64,000 nt of DNA from Acanthornis magna (GCA_036785705.1 JAWUZG010000970.1:5180501-5244500); one strand, 5' to 3'. Shown: positions 39,490 to 53,200, counted from the stretch's first letter. Program-made: numbers and translations. Notes: generated by a model from the letters alone, not told the origin.

Positions 39490-39860
39490 CAAAAGCTGTA
39501 CTACAGAGTACTACAGGCCCCTAGTTTATGATTAGCACTAACTGGCCCCCAGGTTGGTGGACAGGGATAAGTAGCCATGGATGCAAGGCCTCATGGACTC
39601 ATCTGTACAAGTGACTCTTGTGGAAAAGAAGGGTTGATGATACAGTGGCCAGCACTATGGAGCTCTTGTCCTGCATCTTGTTTGTCACTGCTGGGACATG
39701 GATGGTTTTGCCTTCATCTGGAGCTGCCTCCATGGCAGCCAGCACCCTAAATCACTGGCAGTGTCTTGGGGCTCAGCTCTTGTCCCAGGAGGGATGGTTC
39801 TAAGTTGCCTAATTTGTTTTTTGTTTGGGGTTTGGCTTTGGTAGGGTTTTTTGTGTGTGT
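39490..39860. other. GC-richer patch, possible old unclassified repeat
   Basis: The segment is distinctly richer in G and C than its surroundings. It starts near a local direct repeat of AGTACTACAG and ends in a G/T-rich stretch (tttgttttttgtttggggtt, later gtgtgtgtt). The texture resembles a decayed avian LTR, but I cannot place it in a family and found no target duplication. A 61-codon frame at 39618-39803 is not convincing as a gene. Confidence 0.35.
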
Positions 39861-42443
39861 TCTGAGCAGATACTATAGTCTGTAATCCTACAATCCAATA
39901 TCCTCACTACTCAAGATCTACTTTCGCTTCCTTGCCACTGCTTGTTCTTTGCTCAGGGAAAGAAGTTAGAAATCATATCCTACTGCATGCTACCCCATAG
40001 TCTGAGCACAGAATGCCTTTGAATCTTCAAAATATATTACTTAGTCAGAACCAAAACTGGAGGTGGTGCTTTACTCAGGGGAGCACAATAGACGATGTAA
40101 GGGCAACTCAAGTTAAGAATCTTCTCTCACAGCTGAGATTAATGTCTAGTGATTACTATCTATTCTTTATAAATGTCTTGCATTCAATGTGTAACAATAA
40201 AGGCAGTGGGAAAAATGTGCATAATCAAATTATTCTTGGGCTACCCTTTACCTCAAAAAGTAGGTAAAAGTTTGGAAAAACCTAGTAAAGCTGGAGGCCT
40301 GGTCTTTGCTTACACCAATGTAAGAAATGTAAAAGTCAAACACTAACATTATAAATTTGGAAACTTAAAGTAAAAAGAGTTGGAAAAATAATCAAATTAC
40401 AGTATTACAGAACAAAAATGCAGTAATAAAAAGAAAGGAACACCATTGCAATGTGGTACATGGAACAACCGAAAAATGTCCTTGAAGACAAATTACAAAG
40501 ACAACAGGCATAAAAGGGAAGAAAAAAGAATATAAAAAAGAAACTGAAAAGCAATAACAGGTGAAATGGTTGCCTTTAGCATGCTTTTCAGAGACCTGGA
40601 AGTCCATGACTCTGGGTGTGTCTGCATATGTATTACTGTGTATAAAAAATATGCAAGAGAAAATGCATGAAACACAAGATTGCTCCATAAATTTTAATGA
40701 ACAAATAGCAGACCACTATGCACCACCAGCTAATTTAGGTGATAGGCTACGTCAAAACAAAACCAAGAAATATGTCATATATACATTTTGGAATGCTCTC
40801 ATTGCCCAAGCAGAACACAATTTTAAAAAATTGTATAGAGGTTAGTCTCACGAAGGATAAACAGAATTAAAGTTTTTTTAAAATTTTATTTACAGAAGGA
40901 AAACACTGTTGAGGCAATAAAACAAATAACTAATTCCACCATATCAACACAAGAGTCCTGAAACATAAAAAAGTGGAATCACAAGAATGTCTGTTGAAAT
41001 AATTATATTAAATCAGACACACAACATACAACACATCATAAACCCACTAAATTCTAGATTAGGAATAGAAGAGAGAAGACTATAGGTAAATCAAAACACT
41101 TATGTATTTCTGTCATCTTTCTGCATCTCGTGAAGCCTATACAGCAGTCCTGCTGTGCAGAAGATCTAGGAGAAGAGATGATAGGCATATATAAGTCACA
41201 GCATAAGAGATGAGCCTTTAATCTACCTGTGACGATCTTCAAAACACGCAGTCTTTTTGACTAGTGTTCTTTTTAGTTTTACAAAATAGTGTCACAACTA
41301 TTCTGATATAACTTACATTAGTTTAGGAGAATAAGGCTTGCAGAAAGCTCCTCTCAAGCCCACATTCTGACACAAAGCTGTAAAAATAGCCTGTGCCATA
41401 ATACAGTTAGCCCATGCTGCAGCCATGCTTTTGTCTTCCTGTCTGTTTGGGGAATACCCAAATACCTATGACCTGACACTGAAGTTATAAAACTTTCATC
41501 ATCTCTTCAGTTAGTATGGGGAAACAGACAGTCTTGGGGGTAATCCAGAGTTTACGAGATCCTTTTCTGAGCTGTCTTCCAGCAAGTACTCTTTTTCCAC
41601 TGACCATGGGAGGCAGCTGAATACATGTTTCAGTGGCTTGGTTGAGTGGCATGTACTAACGGCACGTAACAAAGGCATGCACCTTGTATGAGCACACATT
41701 ACAAATGGAGTTTGGCAGCTTTCCTGTTTTTTGGACGCACTGCACGCCAAATCCCGCCGCCTGTCATTGGGTACATCTATGCATTACTTAGTGATTTAGA
41801 TTTGAGAAGAGAGAGGTAAGAAACCTGCACTGAAGGCCTATCTCTGAATGTGAACAATACATGACTGTACAGTCTGGGTCACAAATGACATGTTTAAACC
41901 AAATGATCATTAAGTTAAATGACAGCATAACAATCTCTGCAACTAAAGCAGAATGATAGATTCAGGACCACCTTGCAGCTCCTATCTTTGGGAACCTGTG
42001 ATGAGTCTCTGAGCATGTACACCGACTTCTTGTAATGAAAGCAAACTATAAAGAGTAGCAATGCAGAAATGATTGCCCAGGCTACAAAAACTATTGGTTG
42101 TGCTAACATGGTATTCCCCTTTGCCCTGGTTTTAATTCACTCTAGTTATCCTGAGTACAGCAGTAAGCAACACAGACCTCCGCTCCAGCTTCAGTTACGC
42201 TGCACAGTGCTGTATCACACAAGTCAAGCCCAAGAGCCAAGGTACAGAAAATGTGCTGTTCTGCTTGAATTAAGCTTCCCTTTAACAACATGCTCATTTC
42301 TCATGAACAACAAAGGTGCTGTCCCTAAAGTAATCCATTTATAAGGAAAGTGTTAGCAATTTTAACAAAATTTTAACAAAAGAGTACATATACCTCTGAG
42401 AAAATAATTAAAAATTGACTCTCAGATTATTCCTTAATGGTTG

Positions 42444-42579
42444 TTCTTCACTGAGTATCCCTGGTTGGTTGTGATCCTGTCTGTGGGTTTTTGTCTGAGG
42501 TGGCATTAACTTTCTTCACTGAGTATCCCTGGTTGGTTGTGATCCTGTCTGTGGGTTTTTGTCTGAGGTGGCATTAACT
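42444..42579. repeat. Perfect 68-bp tandem duplication (2 copies)
   Basis: Copy one is 42444-42511 and copy two 42512-42579, identical at all 68 positions. Each unit starts TTCTTCACTGAG and ends GGCATTAACT. The sequence after copy two restarts with TTCTTCAC (42580-42587) and then diverges into the LTR. Each copy therefore holds about 34 bp of flank and the first 34 bp of the LTR. The 8-bp TTCTTCAC at both breakpoints points to slippage or unequal exchange between short direct repeats. Identity suggests it is recent, or an assembly artefact. Confidence 0.92.
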
Positions 42580-43132
42580 TTCTTCACAGTAGATTGTGTG
42601 GGACTGTGTTTTGGATTTGTGTTGGAAACACTGTTGATAACACAGGGATGTTTTAGTTACTGCTGAGCAGTGCTTGCATGGAGCCAAGGATTTTGTGTGT
42701 CTCACACTGCCTCACTAGGGAGGACACTGGGGCTGCACAAGAAGCTGGGGGGAACACAACTGAGATAGCAAATGACCAAAGGGATATCCCAGTACTCTGT
42801 GGTGTCATGCTCCGCAATAAAAGGTGAGGGAAGAAGGAGGAAGAGGGGATATTCAGAATGATGACGTTTATCTTCCCAAGTCACTGTTGCATGTGATGGA
42901 GCCCTGCTTTCCTGTGGATGACTCAGCACCTCCCTGTTCATGGGAAGTAGTGAATTAATTCTTTGTTTTGCTTTGCTTGTGCTCACAGCTTTTGCTTTAC
43001 CTATTAAAGTGTCTTTATTGCAACTCACAAGCTTTTTCACCTTTACTCTTCATTTATTTTCCCCATTCCAATGTGGGGCTTGAGTGAGTGGTTGAACGGG
43101 GCTTAACTGCGGACTGGGGTTAAACCACAACA
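42546..43132 (+). mobile_element. Endogenous retrovirus LTR, class uncertain (ERVL-like), about 587 bp
   Basis: Matches a widespread avian LTR recognisable by 'cacagggatgttttagttac', 'tgctgagcagtgcttgcatg', and the 3' end 'ggggttaaaccacaaca'. It starts TGTCTGTGGG and ends ACAACA. Candidate signals are a TATA-like AATAAAAGG at 42816-42824 and an ATTAAA poly-A signal at 43003-43008 followed by 'gtctttattgcaactcac'. These set the sense strand as plus. No internal viral region follows, so it is solo. No target duplication was found: GATCC lies left and ACGTT right. The element is older than the ones with intact duplications, or its 5' edge was reshaped by the 68-bp duplication that covers it. Confidence 0.85.
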
Positions 43133-43256
43133 ACGTTTTCTACAGCTGTTGTACTCTGCAACATTACACTGTAAGGGAACTCACAAAATGTCCTGATGTG
43201 CACACCACCTAACTACCTAACTCACTTTGCCTTTGCTTTGAAGCTTTACTTTCACC

Positions 43257-43277
43257 AAAAAAAAAAAAAAAAAAAAA
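43257..43277 (+). repeat. 21-nt poly-A run
   Basis: Uninterrupted A21, about 125 bp past the LTR end. No element ending here was recognised, so it is listed as a homopolymer, not as a retrogene tail. Confidence 0.9.
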
Positions 43278-44140
43278 TTATCTCCTAAAAATAATTTATG
43301 CCCATTATGGTAATTATTACTAACCACAGGATGACAATTGCTATATCTTCTTACAAAAAACTTTTAAAGATGGGTTAATAATGTCTCTGTGAGTTCATAA
43401 AATGCTCAAAACCAAACAACCAAAATGAATTCCTATAAATCAGCTGATGCAGATCAAATCATATTCCATTTCAGAGAGAATACAAAATAATCCTACAATC
43501 TTTTGAACGCTGCTTTAATGTAGACTCCTTTCCAGAACTTTAGAAACTAGTATTTGAATTGTAATAGCCTGTAGAATATTGTAAACAGCTTACTTTCGAT
43601 AGAAATCACATCTCTTCTAAAATAGGGTTCATGTACTGACCACCAACCAAATAGGGTGAACCAACCTGAGTAACACAGTGGAAGTTTTCCCCTAAGGTTT
43701 CAGCTTTTCTTAGAGGATTAAGGTCTGGAAACTCAATTTTTTCAACTAATATATTATCTATAAAGGGTGGTCTCTTGCTAGTTGGCTCATCATCATGCCA
43801 AATCCTAGCACTTTAAAATACATCTATTTGATATCTAGAAATTATTGGCCAAAAAAGAAGAGAAAACAACATCCACCTGCAATTAATCAAAAAAAGGTGA
43901 TCTTTTCCCCCCTTCATTACTTTCTTACTGAAAAAAAACCCAACCCATATTCAAATACTCTGTATTAGAAAAGGAATTTGCTTTATTGTAGTGTTGTGAA
44001 AAATCCATTAATCAAACTGAAAGGTAAAGAAATTGCATTTTTACTTTTGTAACATTTTAATACATGATTCTTCTATTAAGAAACATAGCTTAGGACACCA
44101 TTTCTCAGAGAGTGATCTTTCCTCAGGAACTCAGAAAATG
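43278..44140. other. Unique intron, no gene seen
   Basis: AT-rich sequence between the poly-A run and the MIR-like element. Nothing recognisable. Confidence 0.55.
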
Positions 44141-44270
44141 TAGGTCCTAGTTCTGTGCCTGTCAGGGTCCCTAAGTGACCTTGGATGAGCTAGTTAACCT
44201 CTTACTAACTAATTTCTCCATCTGTAAAGTGGAGATAATCGTAATTCCTTTGTCTTGCTTGTCTTCTAAG
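44141..44270 (+). mobile_element. MIR-type SINE fragment, sense
   Basis: The core shows the MIR signature: 'aagtgaccttggatgagc', 'tagttaacctctta', 'atttctccatctgtaaagtg' and 'gagataatcgtaattcc', matching the consensus tgtgaccttgggcaag / ttaacctct / tttcctcatctgtaaaatgg / ggataataatagtacc. MIRs are tRNA-derived core-SINEs spread in early amniotes, so this copy is very old. The outer limits are vague: the tRNA-like head (ggtcctagttctgtgcc) is weak and the tail fades after 44270. Confidence 0.75.
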
Positions 44271-47200
44271 ACAATGTCTTTGGGAATAGGAAATGTTACA
44301 GACTATGCTCATACTTCATGCAGCCCAGTGGCCTTAGCGTGTCCTTCTAGATACTTTCCTAGCACCTACTCCTACTCTGAATCTTTTTAAACAATTTCAT
44401 CTTTGTTTGGCAGGAGCAGAAGGAGCTGTGAACTGCTCTAGGATGGTAAAAGTGAACAGCCAGTCCGACTGCTGATCGCTGTCATTTGGTTCTGACACTC
44501 TGGTAAGGCACTGTGTCATGGAGGGTAGGCAAAATTACTGTGCTAAAGTACAGACTGACTAAGGTGCAAGAGAAGCCTGGATAAGGAAACATTGAAAAAG
44601 GTAGTTTACAAAGCTGTCCTTTCCTTAGTTTTTTAAACCACTATTACTCTAAAGCATACTCAGCCAAGTTGGGACAATAATTCATGTTTAATAGATTTAT
44701 TTAGTGTATTTTTGTTCTCAGTGTTGTCTATCTTGGTAAAAAGGAACTATGTGTATTTCAAAAAGACTACATTAACGGCAGAAAGGAAAAGGCAGCAAAT
44801 GACAAAGCTTCCTAGCCAGCTGGAAGAGTAATAAGTGTTGTTGGTTCCATTAGAGATTCAGAAAACTCCAAATCCTGCAACAAGTAGAGTGGGGGACTGA
44901 GAGCAGGTCTGGCTGTTGATGAACAGAGGTGAGTACTGCTACCCCATGCTTTATACTTCACTTATTTTCACCAAAGCTAAGGGTCCTATAAATCCCCATC
45001 AGCAGACTGGTACCCTGTTGTTTTCTGGAAAGACTTTCTTTCCTCTTGCTGCCCAGTGGCTTCATGGTCCTGGGCCCTCTGGAAGGAATTAATGAAGAAA
45101 AAGCGTGGAGAATTACTGATATAGCAGCTAGGCTCAGTGTGAGAGTCCAGAGGGTGGAGGACAGGACCTCCATCCAGTTTGGGTGGAAGTAGAGGAAATT
45201 GGGGTGGAGGAAATGGACTGAGAAGGGGACCCTTTTAATGAAAAGGTGAGAGATAGGGTTTAGCTCTTTGAGGGCACTCTTCTTGCAAAATTATGGCAGG
45301 GTGAGATGCAAGCTGGCACTATATATCTATGGCACTCATTCTTGGGCATGTCCTTGAAGGGCTTGCTTGTTCTGCTGCTGTGTCATTAATTCTGGTCAAC
45401 AGCAGGATGGACTGAAAAATGATAAAATAATTGCTATGAACATTATTTGCATTTAGGAGATCACATGCTAAAGGTTATGCTGAGGTTTCTTATAAACATG
45501 TAGAGCAAGAGCAGTCTGTCCTGGCTCTCCACAGTTTTCAGCAGCACTCAACTGCTTCCTGCAGGCTAGAGCCAGGAATGAGCACTGTTTTCAATATTTA
45601 TATAATGCTTTTATTTCTCCTGTATCTAGATACTGGTTTTTGTTTCACTGACTGTTCCTGCAGCCCACTTTTAGAATTTGAATGAATTCCTAACAACCAC
45701 AGGGAGTATGGGGACCCACTATGTGGGGTCTGATGCGATGCAAATACAATACTCCTCATCCTCAGTTTGGCAGACTGATGAGATTTAGCTTTCACTACTT
45801 GCCAGTGGCAGACAGGACAGCCACAGCTCCTTTGTGCCATTCATGTAGTTGGGACCCCACATATACACTTCTCATTGCAGCAGCCCATCCTTAAGCTTTT
45901 CCATTTTGAAGAAGATGGCCCCAAGATGACTGTGACATTGGTAACTAATGTACCCTGTAGCTGCAGGCAATTTCTCCACACATCTTAGATGCTTTTGTCT
46001 AAGCATCTTAGTAAGCCCACTGCTTTGAGACTGGCTGATCAGTTTTCACACATTTAGACTGTTACATACAGAAGTAACCAATGTTCCTTTATAATACACC
46101 AGGGAGAGAGATCAGGAGATAGAACAACTTTTATTCCTATCTGGGTGTGTTTGTCCAGTGATTTGTCACTGCTACCTAGGAGAAAAAACAAACGCAAAAC
46201 TGCCAAGCATATAATCCAAGTCCCAAAGCACTTGGTGTGGAGACACCAATGCTATTTTTAAAGTTGGAGTGCATCTTGTTTTTCGTGCCTAATTTAATAC
46301 AAATGTATGCTTTCCTTCTCTGGTCAAATAAGAAATGCTTGAGGGAGTGCCTCTTTCAGTAAGGCCTGCCAGTGCCAGACACAGATTTATCAGCCATGGA
46401 AATAGACTCAAAGCTTTTGTGTTTCCAGGGTCAAATCTAGCCTTACTCTTCGAAGGGCTTCTCAATGTCACCTGGCTGGGAAGGCTCTGAACATGGTGCT
46501 GTGCCAAGAGCTCTAGCGATGTTTCTCATGTGCAGAGTGTTTAAGAGAAACTCAAGGATGAAAACAAGTCACAGTCATAAAGTTCTAGTTGTGCTATGAA
46601 GACAAGCTTCCCAAAATTCAGAGTCACTAAGATCAATATCATTTGCACTACCTTTGTACTTTGTATTGCACTTGACCTTCTACAGGGTGGGATCTGATTT
46701 ACCCTAGCCTGATGTGAGTATTAGACTTAGTGTTTGAACAGGAGTAGACAAAAATAAGACTAACATTATCAGTTGAAAAAGGAAGATCACATGTTTGCAA
46801 TTGTTTTGCAATGAATGCTGATGAATATTGAACATATTTAATTAATGTGCTGTCCTTTTATGAGGCCTTCATAAAAGATAGGTATAGATGGAAGTATGAA
46901 TCAAACATCGGAACACTGCAAAGACTGAACAAAGCAGGGCATTGCTAATTATTACAAAAGGAAAAAAGTGTGTCAGACTATGGATCTATTTCCTGCAACT
47001 AATTTAAGCGAAGTCATTATCTGAGCTCCGTTTTATCAAACATTGACATCTCTGGTTTTCTCTATCATAACTCTCTATAACCTCATTCTTATATCTTATA
47101 GAGTTCCTAGGATATAAAATACTTGTCCAGTTTTATATGAAGGCTAAGAAAGAGGGTTTCTTGAAAAAAACTTAAATCCAAGTGTGTAAGCAGCCTTGAC

Positions 47201-50200
47201 ACTTTGCTCCTTCCTCTTCTGTGTTCTCCTTTCCCAGAAAGTAAGAGGCAGCAGATCTGTCTTAATCTACTCAGATTTTGCTTTAGTTAATTTTTCTTCA
47301 TTTTAGGGGCCACATGAATCCAATCTTTCTTACTCACTATAATCAAGGACAGAGCAAAGAGAATACAGAGAGAAAGCACCGCTGCCTAAGAAAGAGTCTG
47401 TTAAGAGCTTCAAGAAATATCTGCCTTAAAAGATCAGAAGAGAAATGCAAGAATGGGTACCAAATAGTTTATTACAAAATTAGAAAAAAGGCATCTAAAT
47501 TAAGCATACTGTAATGCTCTGTATCAATAAAAAGGAAATGTTCTGAGCAATTTCAAGGATTTTGTCCCCTATTGACTTCATTCATAATCGATAAGCTGCA
47601 GACATACAGGTATTTCTGAGTCATGGAGCAGATTAAAAAAAAAAATCTCCTGTTAGTATCATAGCATGCCACTAACATTGATGGTTAAAAAAAGAGATAT
47701 TGCACTCTTAGTGTTAGAGCATGATAATAGAATTTAATATTCCTTGACTTTGCTTCCTCTATTATGGGCTATTAACAGGGAATCAAAACAATGTCTTAAC
47801 ATTGTGGCTATAATACACAAATATTAACTAGGAATATGGCTCTCCAAGCTAATGGGATATGTTCACTATTTCAGGACTTTCAGATACAGTAGGAGTCGAG
47901 GAGTAAAGTCAAACACTCGAAAGTTTACGAAGTATTATGCAACCTTCTTCTAGAAATGCCATTAAACCATTTATTCCTCCACAGTAAAAGGAGGTGAAAA
48001 CCTGCCTCCTCCATGATATTTAGACATTTCCACAGCCTGTTCTAGCTATAATAAAGCCAGAATTAAGGTAATACACTTGAAACTTATGAATTCCCTTAAA
48101 CTACCATTCAGCTTTCATATGTGAGTGATTTGCAGCCAGAGATTTAATTCAATTTGTCTTCTGTTTGAAATGCTTTCACCACTGCCCATTTCCAGGAATT
48201 CTAAATATTTTACTAGCACAGATTCCAGTGGTAGAGAGGTCTACACTGTAATCAGAAGCAGGTGGAGTCCTATCCAAGGTCATCTAGTTCATGCTGATGT
48301 CACCAGGAAGATGCAGCAGTATGGATTTCAGTGGAGGCTGTGCCTGAGATCCTGCATATTTGCTTGGGTGGCTCATTGCTTTTAATTCCTTATCATAGTG
48401 TCTTCACTCTTCCTGGTACTGAATCTTTCTTCACTAAACCTTGCCTTGTTATAGCTACGCCTCTGCAGTGCTACTTCTGCATCTGCAGGGCAGACCTGGC
48501 CTGGAACACCATGCATTGCTAGAGCTCTCAGATTCCACAGGGAAAGAGGTCTATTCTGAAAAACGTGGAAAGAACAAGGGAGCAACTCATATTTCTAGAC
48601 CGCTGTGCTGCTGTTAAAGACTCTTCAGATACAGCACTCATTTGCTTTGCATGTAACTGCTGAATTTTCTTATCTCATCCCCAAGAGATGATCAGCATTG
48701 TAGTGCTATAGCACCAGACTCACAAGGAAAACACTCTGCAGGTGTATGTCCACTTTGAGAATTCCCCATCTACCTGGCTGGTAATGAATCTTAAATTTTC
48801 TCGAGATCATTGTTCATCACCTGAACAAGTACTGAAGAGTAAATGAAAATAGCCATCCATTAAAAAAAAAAAATCATTTAATGGCTGAAACAAAATGCCA
48901 TCACTGCCGTGATAACAGAAAGTTTAAAGTGCATTACTGTCACTTCTCTATACGCTTGAGGGCTGGCTACTGGGTCAGATGGTGCAGCAGTCCATGTAAT
49001 CTCCTGAATGGAAAAAAATTAGGCTCAAAGTGCCAAACAGACACCCACAACATAATATCAGGTAAAACAAACACATACCTCCTATCCCCCTCTCACCAAA
49101 TGTTAGAGAAATAGAGAGAAATTCCAGTCATTTCTCATTACTGTGAAGGTCAGCCTAGCTGGGAAAATTGTTTCTGCTTTACAATTCCCCAAACTGTAGA
49201 AAGCAGTTAGAGTCCTGGACAAAAACTAATGTTGCATTCAAAGGGAAAAGAGGCTGATATGGCATTGCTGCAGTAATAAGAGAATTTTTTACTCTTTCCA
49301 CTTCCCTGTGAACCTAATCAACTGTGACATGAGAAAATATACTGGGCTCACCCAGCCAGAATCTGACTGCCACCTGAAAATGTCCTCAATATTCCACTGT
49401 TTGGGAGTTTACAATGATCCTTCCGACATCAATTTTGTACATGTACATCAAAATGCCATTAGAAATGCTTACAAACACCTCCTGCTCACAGGCCTCCACT
49501 CAGACTCCAATCGAAGCCAGGCTGTAAAGACTCCCCAGTGGTTGACTAAAGGTTTCTTTTGATTACTCATATGAAAGCATTTGGTTATGGAAAGGCATCT
49601 TGGGGGTGCCTGGGGGATCTAAAGATCTCCCCCCTGACCTCCCTTGTAAGCACACTTGAATGTCATTAGAAGCAACATATATTGAAGGTACTTAAAGACC
49701 TGCCTTCAACATTTAATTAATATCTGTTGACTTATCAAGTTTCCTCATTCTCCTTGAGGTTCAACAAATAATCCACACCTTCCAAAGACTGCAAGTATGT
49801 GGCAGGGTGTAGGAAGGTGTATTGAAAGGAGAGAATGAGAACTCATGGTGTATTTATACTGTCACAGTTACATGGATATGTGTGGCCTTCACATATATGA
49901 ACTACTACATGGAAACACACATACATGATGCAGTTGTAAATTAATTTTGATAAAAGCTTGGCATATTTAATGCATTATTTAGTGACACTTTTATTATTTC
50001 TCTTTGATGAAAAGCTGAATAAATCTAGTGTAACTGAACAAAATACTATCACATTCTTCTTTTGTTCTAATATTTACAGGAAATATTACAAGTGTTTGAC
50101 ATATAAATTGAGCATTTGACTGACTTTAATAACCATGTGATCAATAAGAAGTGATATTTTTACAGCCTAAGTTCAATTTCTAAAGGGCCAGGGGTCACAG

Positions 50201-53200
50201 ATCTTTATCAAAACACTAAGGTTAAAACTTTATTTTCAGAACCTGTAATTCCACTTATTTAAAGGATACCTGTATTGACCTAATATTATTAAAATTCAAA
50301 TTTTGCTCATAAAGTTTCAAACCTATTGGAGCTAGCATTTACATATTTAGGAATTTATTTTAGCTCTACTTTCTAGAAGAATTTCAACATTTCCTTATAT
50401 TGGAAATAGTGTTGAGTGATAGGAAGACACTTATTACCTACATTAAAGATTATTCTTTTTGCTTGGAAGATACCAATTTTTTTTTTTTAAATTCTGATCA
50501 ATCTTAAACATATATATGCTCCCTATGTATCTTATCTTTCTGAATCTATCATCTTTCCCCCTCAAAGTAGCTTAAGAAATATCTTTTCAGTTTTCATGAT
50601 TATAAAATGAAAATCAGCCAGACACAATCCAAACACCAAGCAGCCATCACAGGAAAAGTAGTGTTCTTGTTATGCTAAAGTGGAAGCTCTCCCATCCAAA
50701 CAACTGACAGGATATCATGTAACCTATACATTCAGCCCCTCTTCTCCCAAGAGAGAACAAAGACAAACCAGGCCTAATTTACATCTGGAATATTTACATG
50801 GCTCTTTGTGGGCTTCCCTATCACTTAGAGAAATTGTTCATTAAAATTTGCAGCAGACAATTCTTGAACAGAAAAGATGTACTTATACGTAGTAAGTAAT
50901 AGGCTCACAACATTTCTTTGATGCTGTTTAGAATTGTTTCCTTAGTAAAAGTTACCATACACACTGGGACAAGTAAGAGGGTAAGTTCTCTTTCTGACCT
51001 GATGAACAGTGAACTATTTATATTTCAAGATGGAAAAGTAAAAGCCCTCAAGCATATATTGTTCTGCCAAATCAGGGCACTCACAAGCATGTGGAGACCC
51101 TGGTTGAAGCCTCATGTCTGAATCAGGTGCAGTGAAAAGCTTCAACCTGAGGCTAAGATACTATTTTATGAGATGATTTAACCAGATGCCATGAATAGAT
51201 TTGCTTTTCAGTGAATCTACAGTTCTCAACAAGAAATAATGGAAGTCTTGAGTTGTCTAGCTGTTAAAAGAAAGCTAGGAATTTTGCAAAGGAGCGAGTT
51301 ATAGGAAAATGAGAGTGGTTATTTCCCTGATGATTATAAACCTCAACTCTTGAGGCAAATCTTGTTTGCTCAGTGCTGGACTATCTTAGTGGTATGACTG
51401 ATTTTATTTCATAGGGAAAACCCATATCTGTCAGAAGTGAGAAGTGTACTAACTTTTCTTTCTCCTCCTCAGATCATTATCCCATTTCTCGAAGTGCTAA
51501 ATCACCCCATGGAAATTTAAAAACAGCATCCTAATGTGATGTTTATATTCTGTACGTAGATTAATTTACAATATTTTGTTACATTCTTTTTTCAAACAGG
51601 CTTTAAAATATGTGGTGGAAAATTTTATTGCACTGTTATTCTTTCCATTGTAATTGAAACTCTTTAAAAAGTGGTGGTCATTTTGATTGTGTTTCATGTC
51701 TCCTGCCATAAGTTCCCAAAGAAAGTGTTTTGGTAGTACTGAAATTTCCCAGTTTTAAGCTCTTTATTTTTAATCACATTTCTCAAATAGCATGGGGGTT
51801 CATGTGCTTGTGATAAAGTAAAATTGAGGAAACCAGACATAACAGTTTTATTTTATCCATGCACACTTTTGACAGTTGCCCTGTTTTTATTGTTTTCTTT
51901 TTCTGGTTTGAAGTCAAGCATTTGTTGAGATGATGGAATATCCTTGGATCTGATTTTTGCCTAATCCTTGTGCTAATACTCACTCCTATGAAGAAATTAC
52001 AAAATCAAATAGAGTATGTCCAGAAAAACATCTGCAAATTTCAATATCTGTTGCTCAGATGAGGGGTAGATTCTATCTGAAAAGAAGGCAAATTCTTTGG
52101 ACAGTCCTGGAAAACAGAGAGCGTCTGGGTGACCTTCAGACTTCCAAGTGAGATTATAACCTTGACTGTGATCTTACATTTTATGCTTTGGAGTAAAGGA
52201 TATTGTTATCCTATAGAATCAGGTTAAGACTTTCAAAACCACACACTGAAGATGAGGCTCGCATGTCCTTATTGATTCATGAAGGTAAATGGAGATGATG
52301 TACACTAGTGTTGAGCATTTTTAAGCCCTGTTTAGGTTGATGCTTGTCAAGGAGTATAAAACCAGAGAGCTGGGAGACATGCTACATTTCACTAGGTGGT
52401 TTGAGGTTTCTTTGTAAGTTTTCCATGTACATGAATGCTATACAAATCATGGTTACAATTAAATAACTGCATGCTACTCAGCACAAAATGGCAGTAATGA
52501 CTTTTTTCATAAGTAATAGCCACAGCAAAGGCATTTCAGATACATATGCTGACATTTCTAACCTTTATCTTCATTTTTATTTTGTCAATAATTGCTCTTT
52601 CTGTATGGGACTGCTCCTTTTTTTGCTGACTCCATTCCCCTTTTGACCTGCAGAGACCTCAGATATCCCAGGGATATCCTCTCCATGTTCCAAAGCACAG
52701 GGTAGTTTAATGATTTGTGAAAGTGTCTGTTTCAGCCTTTAAATAATTTATACCTTTCCATGTTTTCCTCAGAAAACTGTGGTAATGTCCCTCCTAGAAA
52801 TAACAGGTAAACAGTTCTTGTAACTTACGCATTATACAACACTACATAAGAAAATAAACAAACAAAAAAGGAATTATCACCTGCTTGACAGGATCGCTAA
52901 TCTTTGGGAGACACAGTTATCTCTGTAGAAGAAAAGAAGCAGGCTCCTTTGCTAACAGGCAACCTAAAACTTATTACTATGGTTCAGCCAGCTATGTATG
53001 AAAAACAAACAAACAAATATCAAAAAGGACATTTTTCACCTGCCCACCTTTCTTAGGTATTTGGGCTGCTCTCAAGACCCACAAGCAATGGCACCCCCCA
53101 GGGCAAAGCAAATGTGCAGTTGCCTTCAAAGCCTTTTATTTTTCTTTTAGGTTCTCACCTGGTGTCTTGATAGAAACTTCCTATGGGTCAGACCTGGCTC

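Larger units (their letters stand above)
29784..42443. other. AT-rich unique intron with many simple repeats, no gene seen
   Basis: About 12.6 kb without a recognisable exon or RNA gene. It includes A-runs (29846-29859, 30206-30218), a CCCT/CCTT run (31298-31324), a 10-bp tandem at 32371, small duplications at 34666-34704 and 34919-34946, a pyrimidine run at 35866-35906 and an unclassified GC-richer patch at about 39490-39860. Confidence 0.55.

Noticed and set aside
42702..43040. 112-codon minus-strand frame
   Set aside because: Antisense of the LTR at 42546-43132.
43257..43277. A21 run considered as the tail of a processed retrocopy
   Set aside because: Upstream sequence is the LTR and short unique DNA, with no coding remnant and no flanking duplication.
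49594..49632. Tandem small hairpins considered as a microRNA precursor
   Set aside because: Stems are only 4-8 bp, too short for a Drosha substrate.
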